A stretch of 64,000 bases of DNA from CAYFPX01 sp964519895 (GTDB lineage Bacteria; Myxococcota_A; UBA796; CAJQPC01): positions 8,954 through 72,953 of the forward strand of contig CAZFLE010000026.1 of the NCBI GenBank assembly GCA_964519895.1, read 5' to 3'. How positions within the stretch are numbered: the first letter of the stretch is position 1; the number at the start of each line of letters is the position of its first letter. Below, piece by piece: positions 25,461-33,133 of this stretch. Made by a program: the position numbers and the translations under genes. Under the pieces are notes generated by a model. The model was not told the origin of the DNA. It ran no database searches and was given only the letters and a program-made list of their open reading frames with translations.

Positions 25461-25615
25461 NNNNNNNNNNNNNNNNNNNNNNNNNNNNNNNNNNNNNNNN
25501 NNNNNNNNNNNNNNNNNNNNNNNNNNNNNNNNNNNNNNNNNNNNNNNNNNNNNNNNNNNNAGCGCCCCCAACCGCCCCGACGCCCCCCGGTTCCCGGTGA
25601 TCGTCCGCCCAGCCG
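25290..25615. repeat. Direct repeat block B, two 55-bp copies flanking the gap
   Basis: Identical 55-base blocks at 25290-25344 and 25561-25615 begin AGCGCCCCCAACCGCCCC and end CCGCCCAGCCG. Order A-B-A-gap-B implies a tandem array of a roughly 215-bp unit. Confidence 0.85.
25461..25560. other. Assembly gap (100 N)
   Basis: A run of exactly 100 N, the usual placeholder for a gap of unknown length. If the array were regular, about 44 bases (the segment between A and B at 25246-25289) plus whole extra units would belong here. Confidence 0.95.
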
Positions 25616-25660
25616 GTACGCCCCCCCAGAGGTCCTAGCCCCCCAATTCCCAATGACTTT

Positions 25661-27190
25661 TTAGGCGTCGTACCAGTCGGGCTTGACCAGCTGCTGGTAG
25701 TGCCCCACGTCCAGGGGGTTCACCCGCTTCTTCAACGCATCGAAGGCCATGCTGGCGCTGACCTTGGCGAACCAGCGGTACATGTCGCGCTTGTAGTCGA
25801 CCGGGTTGAACAGCCCGCGCATGAGCCACTTGGTGTTCACGAACTGCTTGTTCATGTCGTACAGCGCGTCGGCGATCTCGTGGCGGGTCAAGAAGTCCGT
25901 GTCCAGCACCGGCGAGAGCCAGTCGAAGCCGTCGAAATCGGCCTCGGTGATGTGGCCGTTGGCGATGGCGTCGTCGTAGATGGGGGTTCCGGGCACCGGC
26001 GTGATGGGGTGGAAGGCGGGAAAGTCCACCTGCAGCTTCTTGGCCAGGGCGACCTGGCGCTTGAGGCTGGCGTTGTCCTCCTCCTTGACCCCCACGATGA
26101 AGGTCGCCTGGATGAAGACCTGGGGGTACTTCTCCTTGAAGATGGCGATGGCCCGCTCGGCCACGCCGCCGGCGTAGAAGCGCTTGTCCAGCGAGCTGAG
26201 ACTCTCGTCTTCCGCGCGCTCGACGCCGATCAGGATGTGCGACATGCCCGCGCGCACCTGTTGCTCCAGGATGCCGCGCTCCTCGTCGCGCACGATGCAG
26301 TCGGCCCGCATGAAGGTGAACCACTTGGTCTTCATGCCCGAGCGGATCATGGCGTCGCTGAACTGGGCGTTGAACCGCGGATCGATGTTCCAGGACTCGT
26401 CGACCCAGACATAGGAGCGCTTGCCGTACTTGTGGTACAGCAGCTCGACCTCTTCCATCATCCGGTCGACGGACTTGGTGCGCCAGCGGGGGGACAGGCG
26501 AGTGTTGCCCTGGTCGTCGACCCGGCGATCGGCCATGGTGGTCCACCAGGCGCAGAAGCTGCACTTGGACACACAGCCGCGGCTGTGGTGGATGGTCGTG
26601 CCGCCGGGGGAGAACAGGTAGCGGCTCGTGCCGTACAGGTGCATCGGCATGAGGTCGTAGGCAGGCAGCGGCAGGGTGTCGAGATCGCGGACCAGCTTGC
26701 GGGAAGGGGTGCGGACGAGCTCACGGTCTTGGGAAAAGGCCAGCCCCGGGATGCCACTCAGGTCGTCGTCGCCGCCGTCCAGCGCGCGCAGCAGCTCGGC
26801 AAAGGTCTGCTCTCCTTCGCCGACCACGATGGCGTCGATGTCCGGGTGCACGGCGTAGCGGTGGGCCAGGTTGGTGAAGTGCCCGCCGCCGGCCACGGTG
26901 AAGGCCTCGGGGGAGGCTTCCTTGACCAGGCGAAAGAAGCGCATGGCTTCGGTGGCGTAGAGCGCGTGGTTCTCACCGGCGCCCACCACGTGGGGCTTGA
27001 ACTCTCGGATGAGGTGGAACAGGGAGCGCCACCCGATGTGCAGGGGCATGCAGTCGACGACCCGGACCTCGTGGCCTTCGTCCCGGGCGACCGCGCCCAG
27101 AGCGGGCAGGGCCTGCTGGAGGAGGAAGTTGTCGCCTTCGGAGGTGAAGGGCCAGTACCGCCGAGGGGGCTGGACGAGCAGGACGCGCAT
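25661..27190 (-). CDS. Cobalamin-binding-type radical SAM protein
   Basis: A 509-residue BchE-like radical SAM protein. The N-terminal part (MRVLLVQPPRRYWPF, GEGEQTFAELL) is the B12-binding-type Rossmann domain. The cluster motif is CVSKCSFC (Cys206, 210, 213), followed by VDESWNIDPRF, GVERAEDESL and PVPGTPIYDDA. A C-terminal region of about 100 residues is typical of the class. It lies nine bases after the methyltransferase gene on the same strand, which suggests a joint methylation or ring-modification pathway on an unknown substrate. It differs clearly from the radical SAM gene at 21 kb. Confidence 0.87.
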   Translation of the reverse strand: MRVLLVQPPRRYWPFTSEGDNFLLQQALPALGAVARDEGHEVRVVDCMPLHIGWRSLFHLIREFKPHVVGAGENHALYATEAMRFFRLVKEASPEAFTVAGGGHFTNLAHRYAVHPDIDAIVVGEGEQTFAELLRALDGGDDDLSGIPGLAFSQDRELVRTPSRKLVRDLDTLPLPAYDLMPMHLYGTSRYLFSPGGTTIHHSRGCVSKCSFCAWWTTMADRRVDDQGNTRLSPRWRTKSVDRMMEEVELLYHKYGKRSYVWVDESWNIDPRFNAQFSDAMIRSGMKTKWFTFMRADCIVRDEERGILEQQVRAGMSHILIGVERAEDESLSSLDKRFYAGGVAERAIAIFKEKYPQVFIQATFIVGVKEEDNASLKRQVALAKKLQVDFPAFHPITPVPGTPIYDDAIANGHITEADFDGFDWLSPVLDTDFLTRHEIADALYDMNKQFVNTKWLMRGLFNPVDYKRDMYRWFAKVSASMAFDALKKRVNPLDVGHYQQLVKPDWYDA

Positions 27191-27199
27191 GGGTGGACC

Positions 27200-28150
27200 T
27201 TAGCCTGCGGGGGCGGTGGGTCGGGCCACCACCGTCCACGCCCTGTTCCAGGGGCCGAGCACCGGGTGCTGTCGCAGACGTTCCTCCCAGGCGAGCAGAG
27301 CCGGCAGCTCGAGCTCCCCGGCCACCAGCTCGAAGGGCCCCGAGGTGGCGTAGTGGGTCGGCAGGAGGCACTCCAGGGTCCAGTCCGAGAACAGCGCACG
27401 CACCGCCGACGCCGTGTAGGTGCGAACCCAGCGGTCCCCAGGCACGTGGACCACGCCGTCACCGACCAGCGCTTCGAGCGTGTCAGGGGGTGCGTCCAGC
27501 GCCGCGGCCCAGCCCCAGCGGGCCTCGACCGACGCCAGCAAGACGCCGTCGGGCTTCAAGGCGCCGCGGATCGCCCGGAGCACGGCGGAGGGATCGTCGA
27601 CGTAGCAGAGGACCTCGCTCGCCAGGACCGCGTCGAAGGGCGGCACGTCGGGCAGCCGGGTGCCGGTGGACCAGTGAAGGTCCAGACGGCCGGGACGACC
27701 GGCCGCGTGCTGGGCCGCCCGCCACAAGCTGCGCAGGTCGGGGTCCACCAGCTCGACGTCCAGATCGCGGTCCAGCAGGGCCGCCATGAATCGACCTGTG
27801 CCACCCCCCAGGTCCAGCACTCGCCCCTGGACCGGCAGCCAGGGGTCCCAGTGGTGGAGGTAGAGCGCCCGCTCCAGCAGCTTGTCCCGGTGGTTTGGCG
27901 CCCGGGGGTCCAGGAAGTCCAGCCAGCGCGCGAGCTCGGGCTGCTGCCAGGCGGCGGTGGCGCCGACCAGGTTGTCGTGGGCCGGCACCGTGGCGGGACC
28001 GCCGGCCACGAGGGCCGGCAGCAGGGGGTCTCCCGCGGGAAGTGCAAAGGAACTCCCCACCCAGCTGCCCAGCCCACGGCACGCGTAGGGCGGACCCGGC
28101 GGCAGGTCCAGAGGAGCTCCGTCTGGCAGGCGTGCGTCAGCGAGGGCCAT
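27200..28150 (-). CDS. SAM-dependent methyltransferase (class I)
   Basis: A 316-residue protein with a class I methyltransferase core at about residues 105-215: the SAM loop VLDLGGGTGRFM, the acidic VELVDPDL, PFDAVLASEVLCYVDDPSAVLRAI and ALKPDGVLLASVE. The first 100 residues form an unrecognised N-terminal extension that may define the substrate. First gene of a two-gene operon with the radical SAM enzyme. ATG 28150 is used. Confidence 0.85.
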   Translation of the reverse strand: MALADARLPDGAPLDLPPGPPYACRGLGSWVGSSFALPAGDPLLPALVAGGPATVPAHDNLVGATAAWQQPELARWLDFLDPRAPNHRDKLLERALYLHHWDPWLPVQGRVLDLGGGTGRFMAALLDRDLDVELVDPDLRSLWRAAQHAAGRPGRLDLHWSTGTRLPDVPPFDAVLASEVLCYVDDPSAVLRAIRGALKPDGVLLASVEARWGWAAALDAPPDTLEALVGDGVVHVPGDRWVRTYTASAVRALFSDWTLECLLPTHYATSGPFELVAGELELPALLAWEERLRQHPVLGPWNRAWTVVARPTAPAG

Positions 28151-28178
28151 GAGCCCCTCTATGCGACCTCGCGATGCC

Positions 28179-28207
28179 TTGACAGGGGCCGGTTGCCAGG
28201 CAAGACT
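28179..28207 (+). promoter_or_regulatory. Sigma-70-type promoter of the 14-residue peptide gene
   Basis: TTGACA at 28179-28184, a 17-base spacer and AAGACT at 28202-28207. The -35 is perfect. The -10 keeps the two most conserved bases (A at position 2, T at position 6). Transcription would begin near 28213. Confidence 0.5.
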
Positions 28208-28217
28208 GTCGACACCC

Positions 28218-28240
28218 CACCGACCCGTACAGGGCCGGTG
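28218..28240 (+). promoter_or_regulatory. Leader hairpin before the tiny ORF
   Basis: CACCGACCC (28218-28226) pairs with GGGCCGGTG (28232-28240) with one internal mismatch and a five-base loop. It lies just after the expected transcription start and 12 bases before the ribosome site, so it could stabilise or regulate the short RNA. Confidence 0.45.
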
Positions 28241-28262
28241 TGTAACGACCCAGGAGGTCCCG

Positions 28263-28307
28263 ATGCGTTGGCGTCCCTCGCCGCGTCCTAAGCCCCCGAA
28301 GAAGTAG
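28263..28307 (+). CDS. 14-residue Pro/Arg/Lys-rich peptide
   Basis: An ATG with a full AGGAGG (28252-28257) five bases upstream encodes MRWRPSPRPKPPKK and stops at TAG. The gene has its own promoter-like signal upstream and a strong hairpin just downstream, so it looks like a complete transcription unit of about 150 bases with no neighbour to lead into (the next gene is on the other strand). Six Arg/Lys and five Pro in 14 residues resemble proline-rich antimicrobial or ribosome-tunnel-binding peptides. It could also be a translated small RNA. No family was recognised. Confidence 0.45.
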   Translation: MRWRPSPRPKPPKK

Positions 28308-28328
28308 CTTTACTCGGGACTGAGGACA

Positions 28329-28358
28329 GAAGGCCGCCCTCGCCGCAGGGCGGCCTTC
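28329..28358 (+). terminator. Strong hairpin, possible bidirectional terminator
   Basis: A perfect 12-bp stem: GAAGGCCGCCCT (28329-28340), a six-base loop, and its complement at 28347-28358. No U-tract follows on either side. It sits between the tiny peptide gene and the convergent lpxC stop, so it may end transcripts from both sides. Confidence 0.65.
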
Positions 28359-28394
28359 GTCGCTCTGGGCGCCTGGGCCGTGCGCGCGATGCGC

Positions 28395-29372
28395 TCAGAC
28401 GATCTCGTAGGCGTCTGGATCGGCCAGCAGAGCCTGCATCAGCGCCAGCGTCATGCCGTGCCCGGGCCTCACGGCCTCGAGTCGGCCCTGAAGTCGCCCG
28501 CCCAGGAGCGCCACGTCGCCCACCAGGTCCAGGACCTTGTGCCGCACGGGCTCATCGACCGCGCGGGCGCCTTCGGGGTTGACCACGCCGCGATGGTCGT
28601 AGACCAGGGCATTGTCCAGAGTGCCCCCACGGGCCAGGCCACGGGAACGCAGGAACTGGACCTGTTCCAGGAAGCCAAAGGTCCGGGCCCAGGCGACCTG
28701 TTCGCGGAAGGTGTGCGCGTCCAGATCCAGCGCCAGTCGCTGCTCGCCGATGGCGGGGTGGGGGAACTGGATGGTGGCGTCGATGGACAGCCGGGGGCTG
28801 GGAACCAGCCGCACGTGCCGGTCGCCGTTGACCACCTCGACCCTTCGGCGCACCACGATGGTCAGCGGGCGGGCGGCCTGGGGCGCTTGACCGGCCTGGT
28901 CCAGCAGCGCGAGCCAGTCCTGGGCGGAGCCGTCCAGGATGGGGATCTCCGGGCCGTCGACCTCGATGCGGGCGTTGTCGATGCCCAGCGCGAGCAGCGA
29001 CGCCAGCAGGTGTTCTCCGGTGGAGACCCGGGCGGGCCCGCGGGCCAGGGTGGTGGCCATCTGGGTGTCGGCGACCCAGGTGCAGTGGGCCGGCACGGTG
29101 GGGGAGCCCGGCAGGTCCACCCGCGCGAACTGGAGGCCAGCGCCGGCCGGTGCCGGGACGACGGACACCGTGACCGTGGCGCCGGAGTGCAGACCGACCC
29201 CTGCGATCGAGACGGCCCTGGCCAGCGTGGCCTGGACCGCCCCCCCCGGTGCTGGTGCATCGTGCTCCAGCTGCTGCTCGCTTCGTGGCCCTGACCCGGA
29301 CATGGCCGGCAGCATAGCGCCGGGTCCGCGGAGTGGCCACTGGTCCCGTGTCAACGGCTCCTGTGCATCCAT
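28395..29372 (-). CDS. lpxC: UDP-3-O-acyl-N-acetylglucosamine deacetylase LpxC
   Basis: Zinc amidase catalysing the committed step of lipid A synthesis. Homology starts at about residue 48 (LARAVSIAGVGLHSG). Zinc ligands and catalytic residues are visible: TGEHLLASL, EIPILDGSA, the FGFLEQV segment, HKVLDLVGD and the C-terminal RPGHGMTLALMQALL. Length 325 is slightly above the usual 305 because of an N-terminal extension, and a start at Met25 (29300) is possible. It follows the DUF192 gene by 18 bases in a ruvCAB-DUF192-lpxC run. Its presence confirms a Gram-negative envelope with lipid A. Confidence 0.93.
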   Translation of the reverse strand: MDAQEPLTRDQWPLRGPGAMLPAMSGSGPRSEQQLEHDAPAPGGAVQATLARAVSIAGVGLHSGATVTVSVVPAPAGAGLQFARVDLPGSPTVPAHCTWVADTQMATTLARGPARVSTGEHLLASLLALGIDNARIEVDGPEIPILDGSAQDWLALLDQAGQAPQAARPLTIVVRRRVEVVNGDRHVRLVPSPRLSIDATIQFPHPAIGEQRLALDLDAHTFREQVAWARTFGFLEQVQFLRSRGLARGGTLDNALVYDHRGVVNPEGARAVDEPVRHKVLDLVGDVALLGGRLQGRLEAVRPGHGMTLALMQALLADPDAYEIV

Positions 29373-29390
29373 GAGAGGGCCTGAGCGCCG

Positions 29391-29813
29391 CTAATTCTCG
29401 CTGGCCCCTGGCAGTCCGGTGACCCGGTCTCCGACCTGGACCTCGTGGTCCTCGAACCAGCCTCGCGTCATCTCCAGGGCGTAGAGCACCGGCACGTCGC
29501 TCTTCACGCTCGTGCGGTCGAAGGGCACCATGTGCTTGATGGTGGCGATGGTGCCGTCGTGGCGGATGTAGGCGATGGACAGCGGGACCTGGGTGTTCTC
29601 CATCCAGAAGCCCCGCTGGGCGGTCTCGGGGTAGGCGAAGAGCATGCCGGCGTCGGTGCCCAGGGCCTTGCGGTACATCAGGCCCTTGGCTCGCTCGGCG
29701 GGATCGTCGGCCAGCTCGGCGACGACCTCGTGGCCGTCGACGACCAGCTCGATGGTGTCCAGCTGGGGCTTGGCGGCCCCCGCCCCGCACGCGACCAGGG
29801 AGACCCACCACAT
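29391..29813 (-). CDS. DUF192 family protein, probable lipoprotein
   Basis: A 140-residue protein with the DUF192 layout: ELADDPAERAKGLMYRKALGTDAGMLFAYP, FWMENTQVPLSIAYIRHDG and VLYALEMTRGWFEDHEV. A short hydrophobic start (MWWVSLVAC) ends in a lipobox-like Cys at residue 9. Function of the family is not defined. The ATG overlaps the ruvB stop by one base, so it is translated from the ruvCAB message. Confidence 0.88.
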   Translation of the reverse strand: MWWVSLVACGAGAAKPQLDTIELVVDGHEVVAELADDPAERAKGLMYRKALGTDAGMLFAYPETAQRGFWMENTQVPLSIAYIRHDGTIATIKHMVPFDRTSVKSDVPVLYALEMTRGWFEDHEVQVGDRVTGLPGASEN

Positions 29814-30823
29814 CAGAAGAGCTCGGCCTGGTCGACCAGGGCCGGGTGCGTGGCGCCCAGGTGGCGCAGGCCCCGGGCGGTGACGATCCGGCCGCGGGCC
29901 GTGCGCTGCAGCAGGCCCTGCTGGATCAGGAAGGGCTCGTAGACCTCTTCGATGGTGTCGGACTCCTCGCCGATGGCCGCGGCGAGGTTGGTGAGGCCGA
30001 CGGGGCCGCCCTCGAACGTGACCGCCACCGCGTGGAGGATGCGCCGGTCCATGCCGTCCAGGCCCTCTTCGTCCACCTCCAGGCGCCCCAGGGCCTTGCG
30101 GGTGATGGCCAGGTCGATGCCACCGTCGCCCTCGACCTGGGCGAAGTCTCGGACCCGCTTGAGCAACCTGTTGGCGATCCGTGGGGTGCCGCGACTGCGC
30201 CGGGCGAGCTCCTGGGCCCCCTCGTCGCTGATGGGCAAGCCCAGGCGCTCGGCGGAGCGCTTCAGGATCACCAGGAGCTCTTCCGGGGTGTAGAAGTCAA
30301 AGGTGCACTGGATGCCGAACCGGGCCCGCAGAGGCGAGGTCAGCAGGCCGGAGCGGGTGGTGGCCCCGATCAAGGTGAAGGGCCGCAGCGGCAGCTTGAC
30401 CGACTGGGCCCCGGGCCCGGACCCCAGGAGCACGTCGATCTGGTAGTCCTCGAGGGCGGGGTAGAGGACCTCTTCGACGGCGCGGTTCAGGCGGTGGATC
30501 TCGTCGATGAACAGGACCTGGCGGTCCTGGAGGTTGTTGAGCAGCGCCGCCAGGTCACCCCCTCGCTCCAGGGTGGGTCCCGACGCCGTGTGGAGCTCGA
30601 CCCCGAGCTCTTCGGCCACGATGTAGGCCAGCGAGGTCTTGCCCAGGCCGGGTGGACCGCTGAACAAGATGTGGTCCAGGGCATCGCCCCGCTGCAGGGC
30701 GGCGCGGATGTACACCCTCAGGTTGTCCTTGATCCGAGGCTGCCCCACGTACTCGGCCATGTCCCGTGGGCGCAGGGCCGGGTCCAGGACTTCGGGTTCG
30801 CTGGGGTCCACGATCCGGGTCAT
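29813..30823 (-). CDS. ruvB: Holliday junction branch migration ATPase RuvB
   Basis: Hexameric AAA+ motor that drives branch migration with RuvA. The 336-residue chain has RPRDMAEYVGQ near the N-terminus, Walker A GPPGLGKTSLAY, Walker B LFIDEIHRL, sensor 1 LIGATTRSGLL, an Arg finger region (PLRARFGI) and the winged-helix end GLLQRTARGRIVTARGLRHL. It overlaps ruvA by four bases. Confidence 0.97.
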   Translation of the reverse strand: MTRIVDPSEPEVLDPALRPRDMAEYVGQPRIKDNLRVYIRAALQRGDALDHILFSGPPGLGKTSLAYIVAEELGVELHTASGPTLERGGDLAALLNNLQDRQVLFIDEIHRLNRAVEEVLYPALEDYQIDVLLGSGPGAQSVKLPLRPFTLIGATTRSGLLTSPLRARFGIQCTFDFYTPEELLVILKRSAERLGLPISDEGAQELARRSRGTPRIANRLLKRVRDFAQVEGDGGIDLAITRKALGRLEVDEEGLDGMDRRILHAVAVTFEGGPVGLTNLAAAIGEESDTIEEVYEPFLIQQGLLQRTARGRIVTARGLRHLGATHPALVDQAELF

Positions 30824-31416
30824 TCGGTCCTCGACAGGATGCGCAGGGCGGCAGAGAGGCGCTCGGGCAGCGGGGCCTGGTCCAGGCCCTGGGCCTTGAG
30901 GCCGACCATCGCCACCATGATCTCGGAGCGCTTGTAGCCCAGGCGAGCGAGGGCCAGGCTGAACTGGTCCTGGGCGGACGCCGCCCGGGGCGTCTGGGCG
31001 GGCTTGAAGGCCACGGCGCCGGAGAGCTTGCCCTTGAGCTCCATGACCATGCGCCGCGCCATGACCGCACCCACGCCCTTGATCCGCGTGAGGCCCGCGA
31101 CGTCCTCGGAGTCGATGGCACGGACCAGGTCTGCCGCGTCCAGGCCGCCGAGCACCCCCAGCGCGACCTTGGGGCCGACCTTGTTCACGGTCAGCAGCTT
31201 CTCGAACACGGTGCGGTCCTCGACGGACTGGAAGCCGAAGAGCTGGATGGCGTCTTCGCGCACTTGGGTGTGCACGTGCAGGGTGGTCTCGGTGCCGGAC
31301 TCCAGGGCGGCGAAGGTCCTGAGATCCACCTGCACCAGGTAGCCCACGCCCCGGACGTCCAGCACCACCTGGCCGTCCAGGGACGTGTCGACGGTGCCGG
31401 TGAGTCGGGCGATCAC
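30820..31416 (-). CDS. ruvA: Holliday junction DNA-binding protein RuvA
   Basis: A 198-residue protein that binds four-way junctions and loads RuvB. The OB-fold N-terminus begins MIARLTGTV and contains GVGYLVQVDL. Helix-hairpin-helix motifs follow (LLTVNKVGPKVALGVL and LTRIKGVGAVMARRMVMELKGKL), and the C-terminal RuvB-binding helix region ends ALRILS. Overlaps ruvC and ruvB by four bases each. Confidence 0.96.
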   Translation of the reverse strand: MIARLTGTVDTSLDGQVVLDVRGVGYLVQVDLRTFAALESGTETTLHVHTQVREDAIQLFGFQSVEDRTVFEKLLTVNKVGPKVALGVLGGLDAADLVRAIDSEDVAGLTRIKGVGAVMARRMVMELKGKLSGAVAFKPAQTPRAASAQDQFSLALARLGYKRSEIMVAMVGLKAQGLDQAPLPERLSAALRILSRTE

Positions 31417-31907
31417 CGGCGCTGCTCCAAGGCCTGGAGGCGGGGGGCGTGGACCAGGTGGGTCATGGCGATGGCCACGGCGTCGACTGCATCGTGAGGA
31501 CCTTCGACGGTCTGTCCCAGGAGCGTCTCCACCATGCGCCGCACCTGGTGCTTGTCGGCCCGGCCGGACCCGGTGACGGTCTTCTTCACGGTCATCGCGT
31601 TGTACTCGTACACCGGCAGGCCGCCCCGGCCCAGGGCCAGCATCGCCACACCGCGGGCTTGGCCGAGCCGCAGCGCAGACTCGGAGGACTTGTGGCGGAA
31701 GATCGCCTCGATGGCGCAGGCCTGGGGACCGTGCTCGATCAACAGGGCCGCCAGGCCGTCGTGGATCAGGGCCAGACGCTCCGGCATCGGGTCCTTGGAC
31801 CGGGTCCGGAGCACCCCGGCACGGTGGAGCCGATAGCGCCCCCGCTGCCGACTCACGAAGCCGTAGCCGGTGGCGGTGGAGCCGGGGTCGATGCCGAGCA
31901 CGAGCAC
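31413..31907 (-). CDS. ruvC: Holliday junction resolvase RuvC
   Basis: A 164-residue endonuclease cutting Holliday junctions. The four catalytic acidic residues are in place: Asp7 in LGIDPGS, Glu near residue 67 in CAIEAIF, and the two Asp in HDAVDAVAIA near 140. The basic KKTVTGSGRADKHQV segment that contacts DNA is present. First gene of the ruvCAB-DUF192-lpxC run. Confidence 0.95.
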   Translation of the reverse strand: MLVLGIDPGSTATGYGFVSRQRGRYRLHRAGVLRTRSKDPMPERLALIHDGLAALLIEHGPQACAIEAIFRHKSSESALRLGQARGVAMLALGRGGLPVYEYNAMTVKKTVTGSGRADKHQVRRMVETLLGQTVEGPHDAVDAVAIAMTHLVHAPRLQALEQRR

Positions 31908-31953
31908 AGCGGGCCTGGGGAGGGGTTGAACGGGCGTTCAGGTAGGCCCCAGT

Positions 31954-32256
31954 CTAACCAACCCGCTCCACGCCGCGCCGTCGCAGCGCTCCGAACCCGA
32001 CCAGGAAGACCAGGGCCGCGGCCTGTCGCTGGCGCCACCAGCGGCCGAGGCAGCCCTCGCTGCAGGGGTCCTCGTCGATCTCCTCGTCGCAGTCCTGGTC
32101 CACGTCGTCGCAGACCTCCTCGGCGCCCGGGTAGATGGTCGGATCCTCGATGGCGCAGTCCACCTCGTCGATCCAGCCGTCGTCGTCTGTGTCGTTGCCG
32201 TGGGCCAGTGCCGTGCCCGGAGCCAACAGCGCGATCCCGAGCAGCCAGCTGCTCAC
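31954..32256 (-). CDS. Small secreted MopE-like protein with C-terminal sorting-type tail
   Basis: A 100-residue protein starting at GTG 32256 (GTGA overlap with the VOC gene stop): signal peptide VSSWLLGIALLAPGTALA, then an acidic calcium-type repeat (NDTDDDGWIDEVDC, EEVCDDVDQDCDEEIDEDPC) as in MopE. It ends with Cys residues, a hydrophobic stretch AAALVFLVGFGAL and RRRG, which resembles a MYXO-CTERM tag. Probably surface-attached. Much of the chain is the repeat plus tag, so a binding or spacer role is likely. Confidence 0.65.
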   Translation of the reverse strand: MSSWLLGIALLAPGTALAHGNDTDDDGWIDEVDCAIEDPTIYPGAEEVCDDVDQDCDEEIDEDPCSEGCLGRWWRQRQAAALVFLVGFGALRRRGVERVG

Positions 32257-32618
32257 TCGCTGAAGCTCCCTTCCTGGAACAGGTTCAACAGGTTGCCCTC
32301 GGGATCCTGGACCGAGATGGCCACCCCGTGCTCGTCGCGGCGGTCGTCGACCAGGCGGATGCCGGCCCGCAAGAGCCGCCGTCGCAGGCTGAATAGGTCG
32401 CTGACCGCCAGGTCCAGGTAGATGCCATGCCCCGACGGGCGCACGTTGGCGTCGCCCCCGGTGCAGTCCAAGACGGCGATCTTGCAGCCGGCGACCTGGA
32501 AGAAGACGTGGCTCCGGCCCTCGCTGGCGACGGGCAGGCCGATCAGCTCGGCGTAGAACCGCTTGACCGTCGCATAGCGGTGGGTCGGGATGGCGGCTTC
32601 GAGCATTCGGAATTCCAA
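32253..32618 (-). CDS. VOC (glyoxalase/bleomycin-resistance) superfamily protein
   Basis: A 121-residue single-module vicinal-oxygen-chelate protein: FYAELIGLPVASEGRSHVFFQVAG in the first half and GIYLDLAVSDL with SVQDPEGNLLNLFQEG at the end. Candidate metal ligands are a His and Glu/Asp at the usual places. The substrate is not deducible. Its stop overlaps the start of the small MopE-like gene. Confidence 0.82.
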   Translation of the reverse strand: MEFRMLEAAIPTHRYATVKRFYAELIGLPVASEGRSHVFFQVAGCKIAVLDCTGGDANVRPSGHGIYLDLAVSDLFSLRRRLLRAGIRLVDDRRDEHGVAISVQDPEGNLLNLFQEGSFSE

Positions 32619-32657
32619 GCGACACCTGGAGATGGTTCTGGGCCCTGGGAGTGTGCC

Positions 32658-33113
32658 TCACGGGCAGCTCGCGGACTCTCCCTGACACTCGTACCAGGTG
32701 TCCAGCGCCGCGCAGTCGCCCACATCACAGGTCCCCGCGGTGGGGATCGTGACGGTCTGTCCATGGGCCCAGGGGCAGCGCTCGGAGAAGGTCGCCTGGA
32801 GCACGAAGGCCTCGCCGACCGGGAGCCGGTCCAGACAGAAGGTCCCGTCGGCCGCGCTCTGGGTGCCTCCCAGAGGCAGGCACTGGTCGGCGCTCCACGC
32901 GTCCACCTGGAGCTCGGATCCGCTGCCGTTGTTGCTGTCCCGAAGGCGACCGCTCACGCAGCCCCACTCGGTCGTGTCGGTCCCTGTGGTGCCGGTGGTC
33001 CCGGTGCTCGCGGCCGAGTCCCCGGTGACGCCGGAGTCCGCGGTCGTCGACGTGCCACTACAGGCGGCCAGGCCCAGGAACCAGAGGGGGAGCATCTCCC
33101 GATGATGCCTCAC
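32658..33113 (-). CDS. Asp/Thr-rich lipoprotein
   Basis: A 151-residue lipoprotein: n-region MRHHRE, hydrophobic MLPLWFLGLAAC with the lipobox Cys at residue 18, a Ser/Thr/Gly/Asp linker, then a beta-type domain (CVSGRLRDSNNGSGSELQVD, GTFCLDRLPVGEAFVLQA) that resembles carboxypeptidase-regulatory-like folds. Several cysteines in the C-terminal part suggest disulphides. GTG start; ATG 33095 would remove the basic n-region. Confidence 0.65.
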   Translation of the reverse strand: MRHHREMLPLWFLGLAACSGTSTTADSGVTGDSAASTGTTGTTGTDTTEWGCVSGRLRDSNNGSGSELQVDAWSADQCLPLGGTQSAADGTFCLDRLPVGEAFVLQATFSERCPWAHGQTVTIPTAGTCDVGDCAALDTWYECQGESASCP

Positions 33114-33133
33114 AAGGCACTAAACTGCCTACC

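Larger units (their letters stand above)
25037..25660. other. Noncoding region with tandem repeats and a sequence gap
   Basis: These 624 bases carry no gene I can support. They hold C-rich tandem repeats (listed separately) and a 100-N gap. Base composition is markedly C-rich on the plus strand, unlike adjacent coding DNA. The left edge (about 25110-25140, AACAAAAGGTTCCTGACCCC) and the right edge (CCAATTCCCAATGACTTTTT) are AT-richer and may mark the ends of an inserted element. Confidence 0.6.

Noticed and set aside
25191..25615. CRISPR array
   Set aside because: Repeats are 55 bp with a 215-bp period and C-rich, only two copies each, with no regular spacers and no cas genes nearby.
28263..28307. 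Leader peptide of an attenuator
   Set aside because: No same-strand gene follows; the next coding region is lpxC on the opposite strand.
28151..28394. Known structured RNA (SRP RNA, 6S, tmRNA, RNase P)
   Set aside because: None of the conserved cores of these RNAs could be found by eye; only local hairpins are present.
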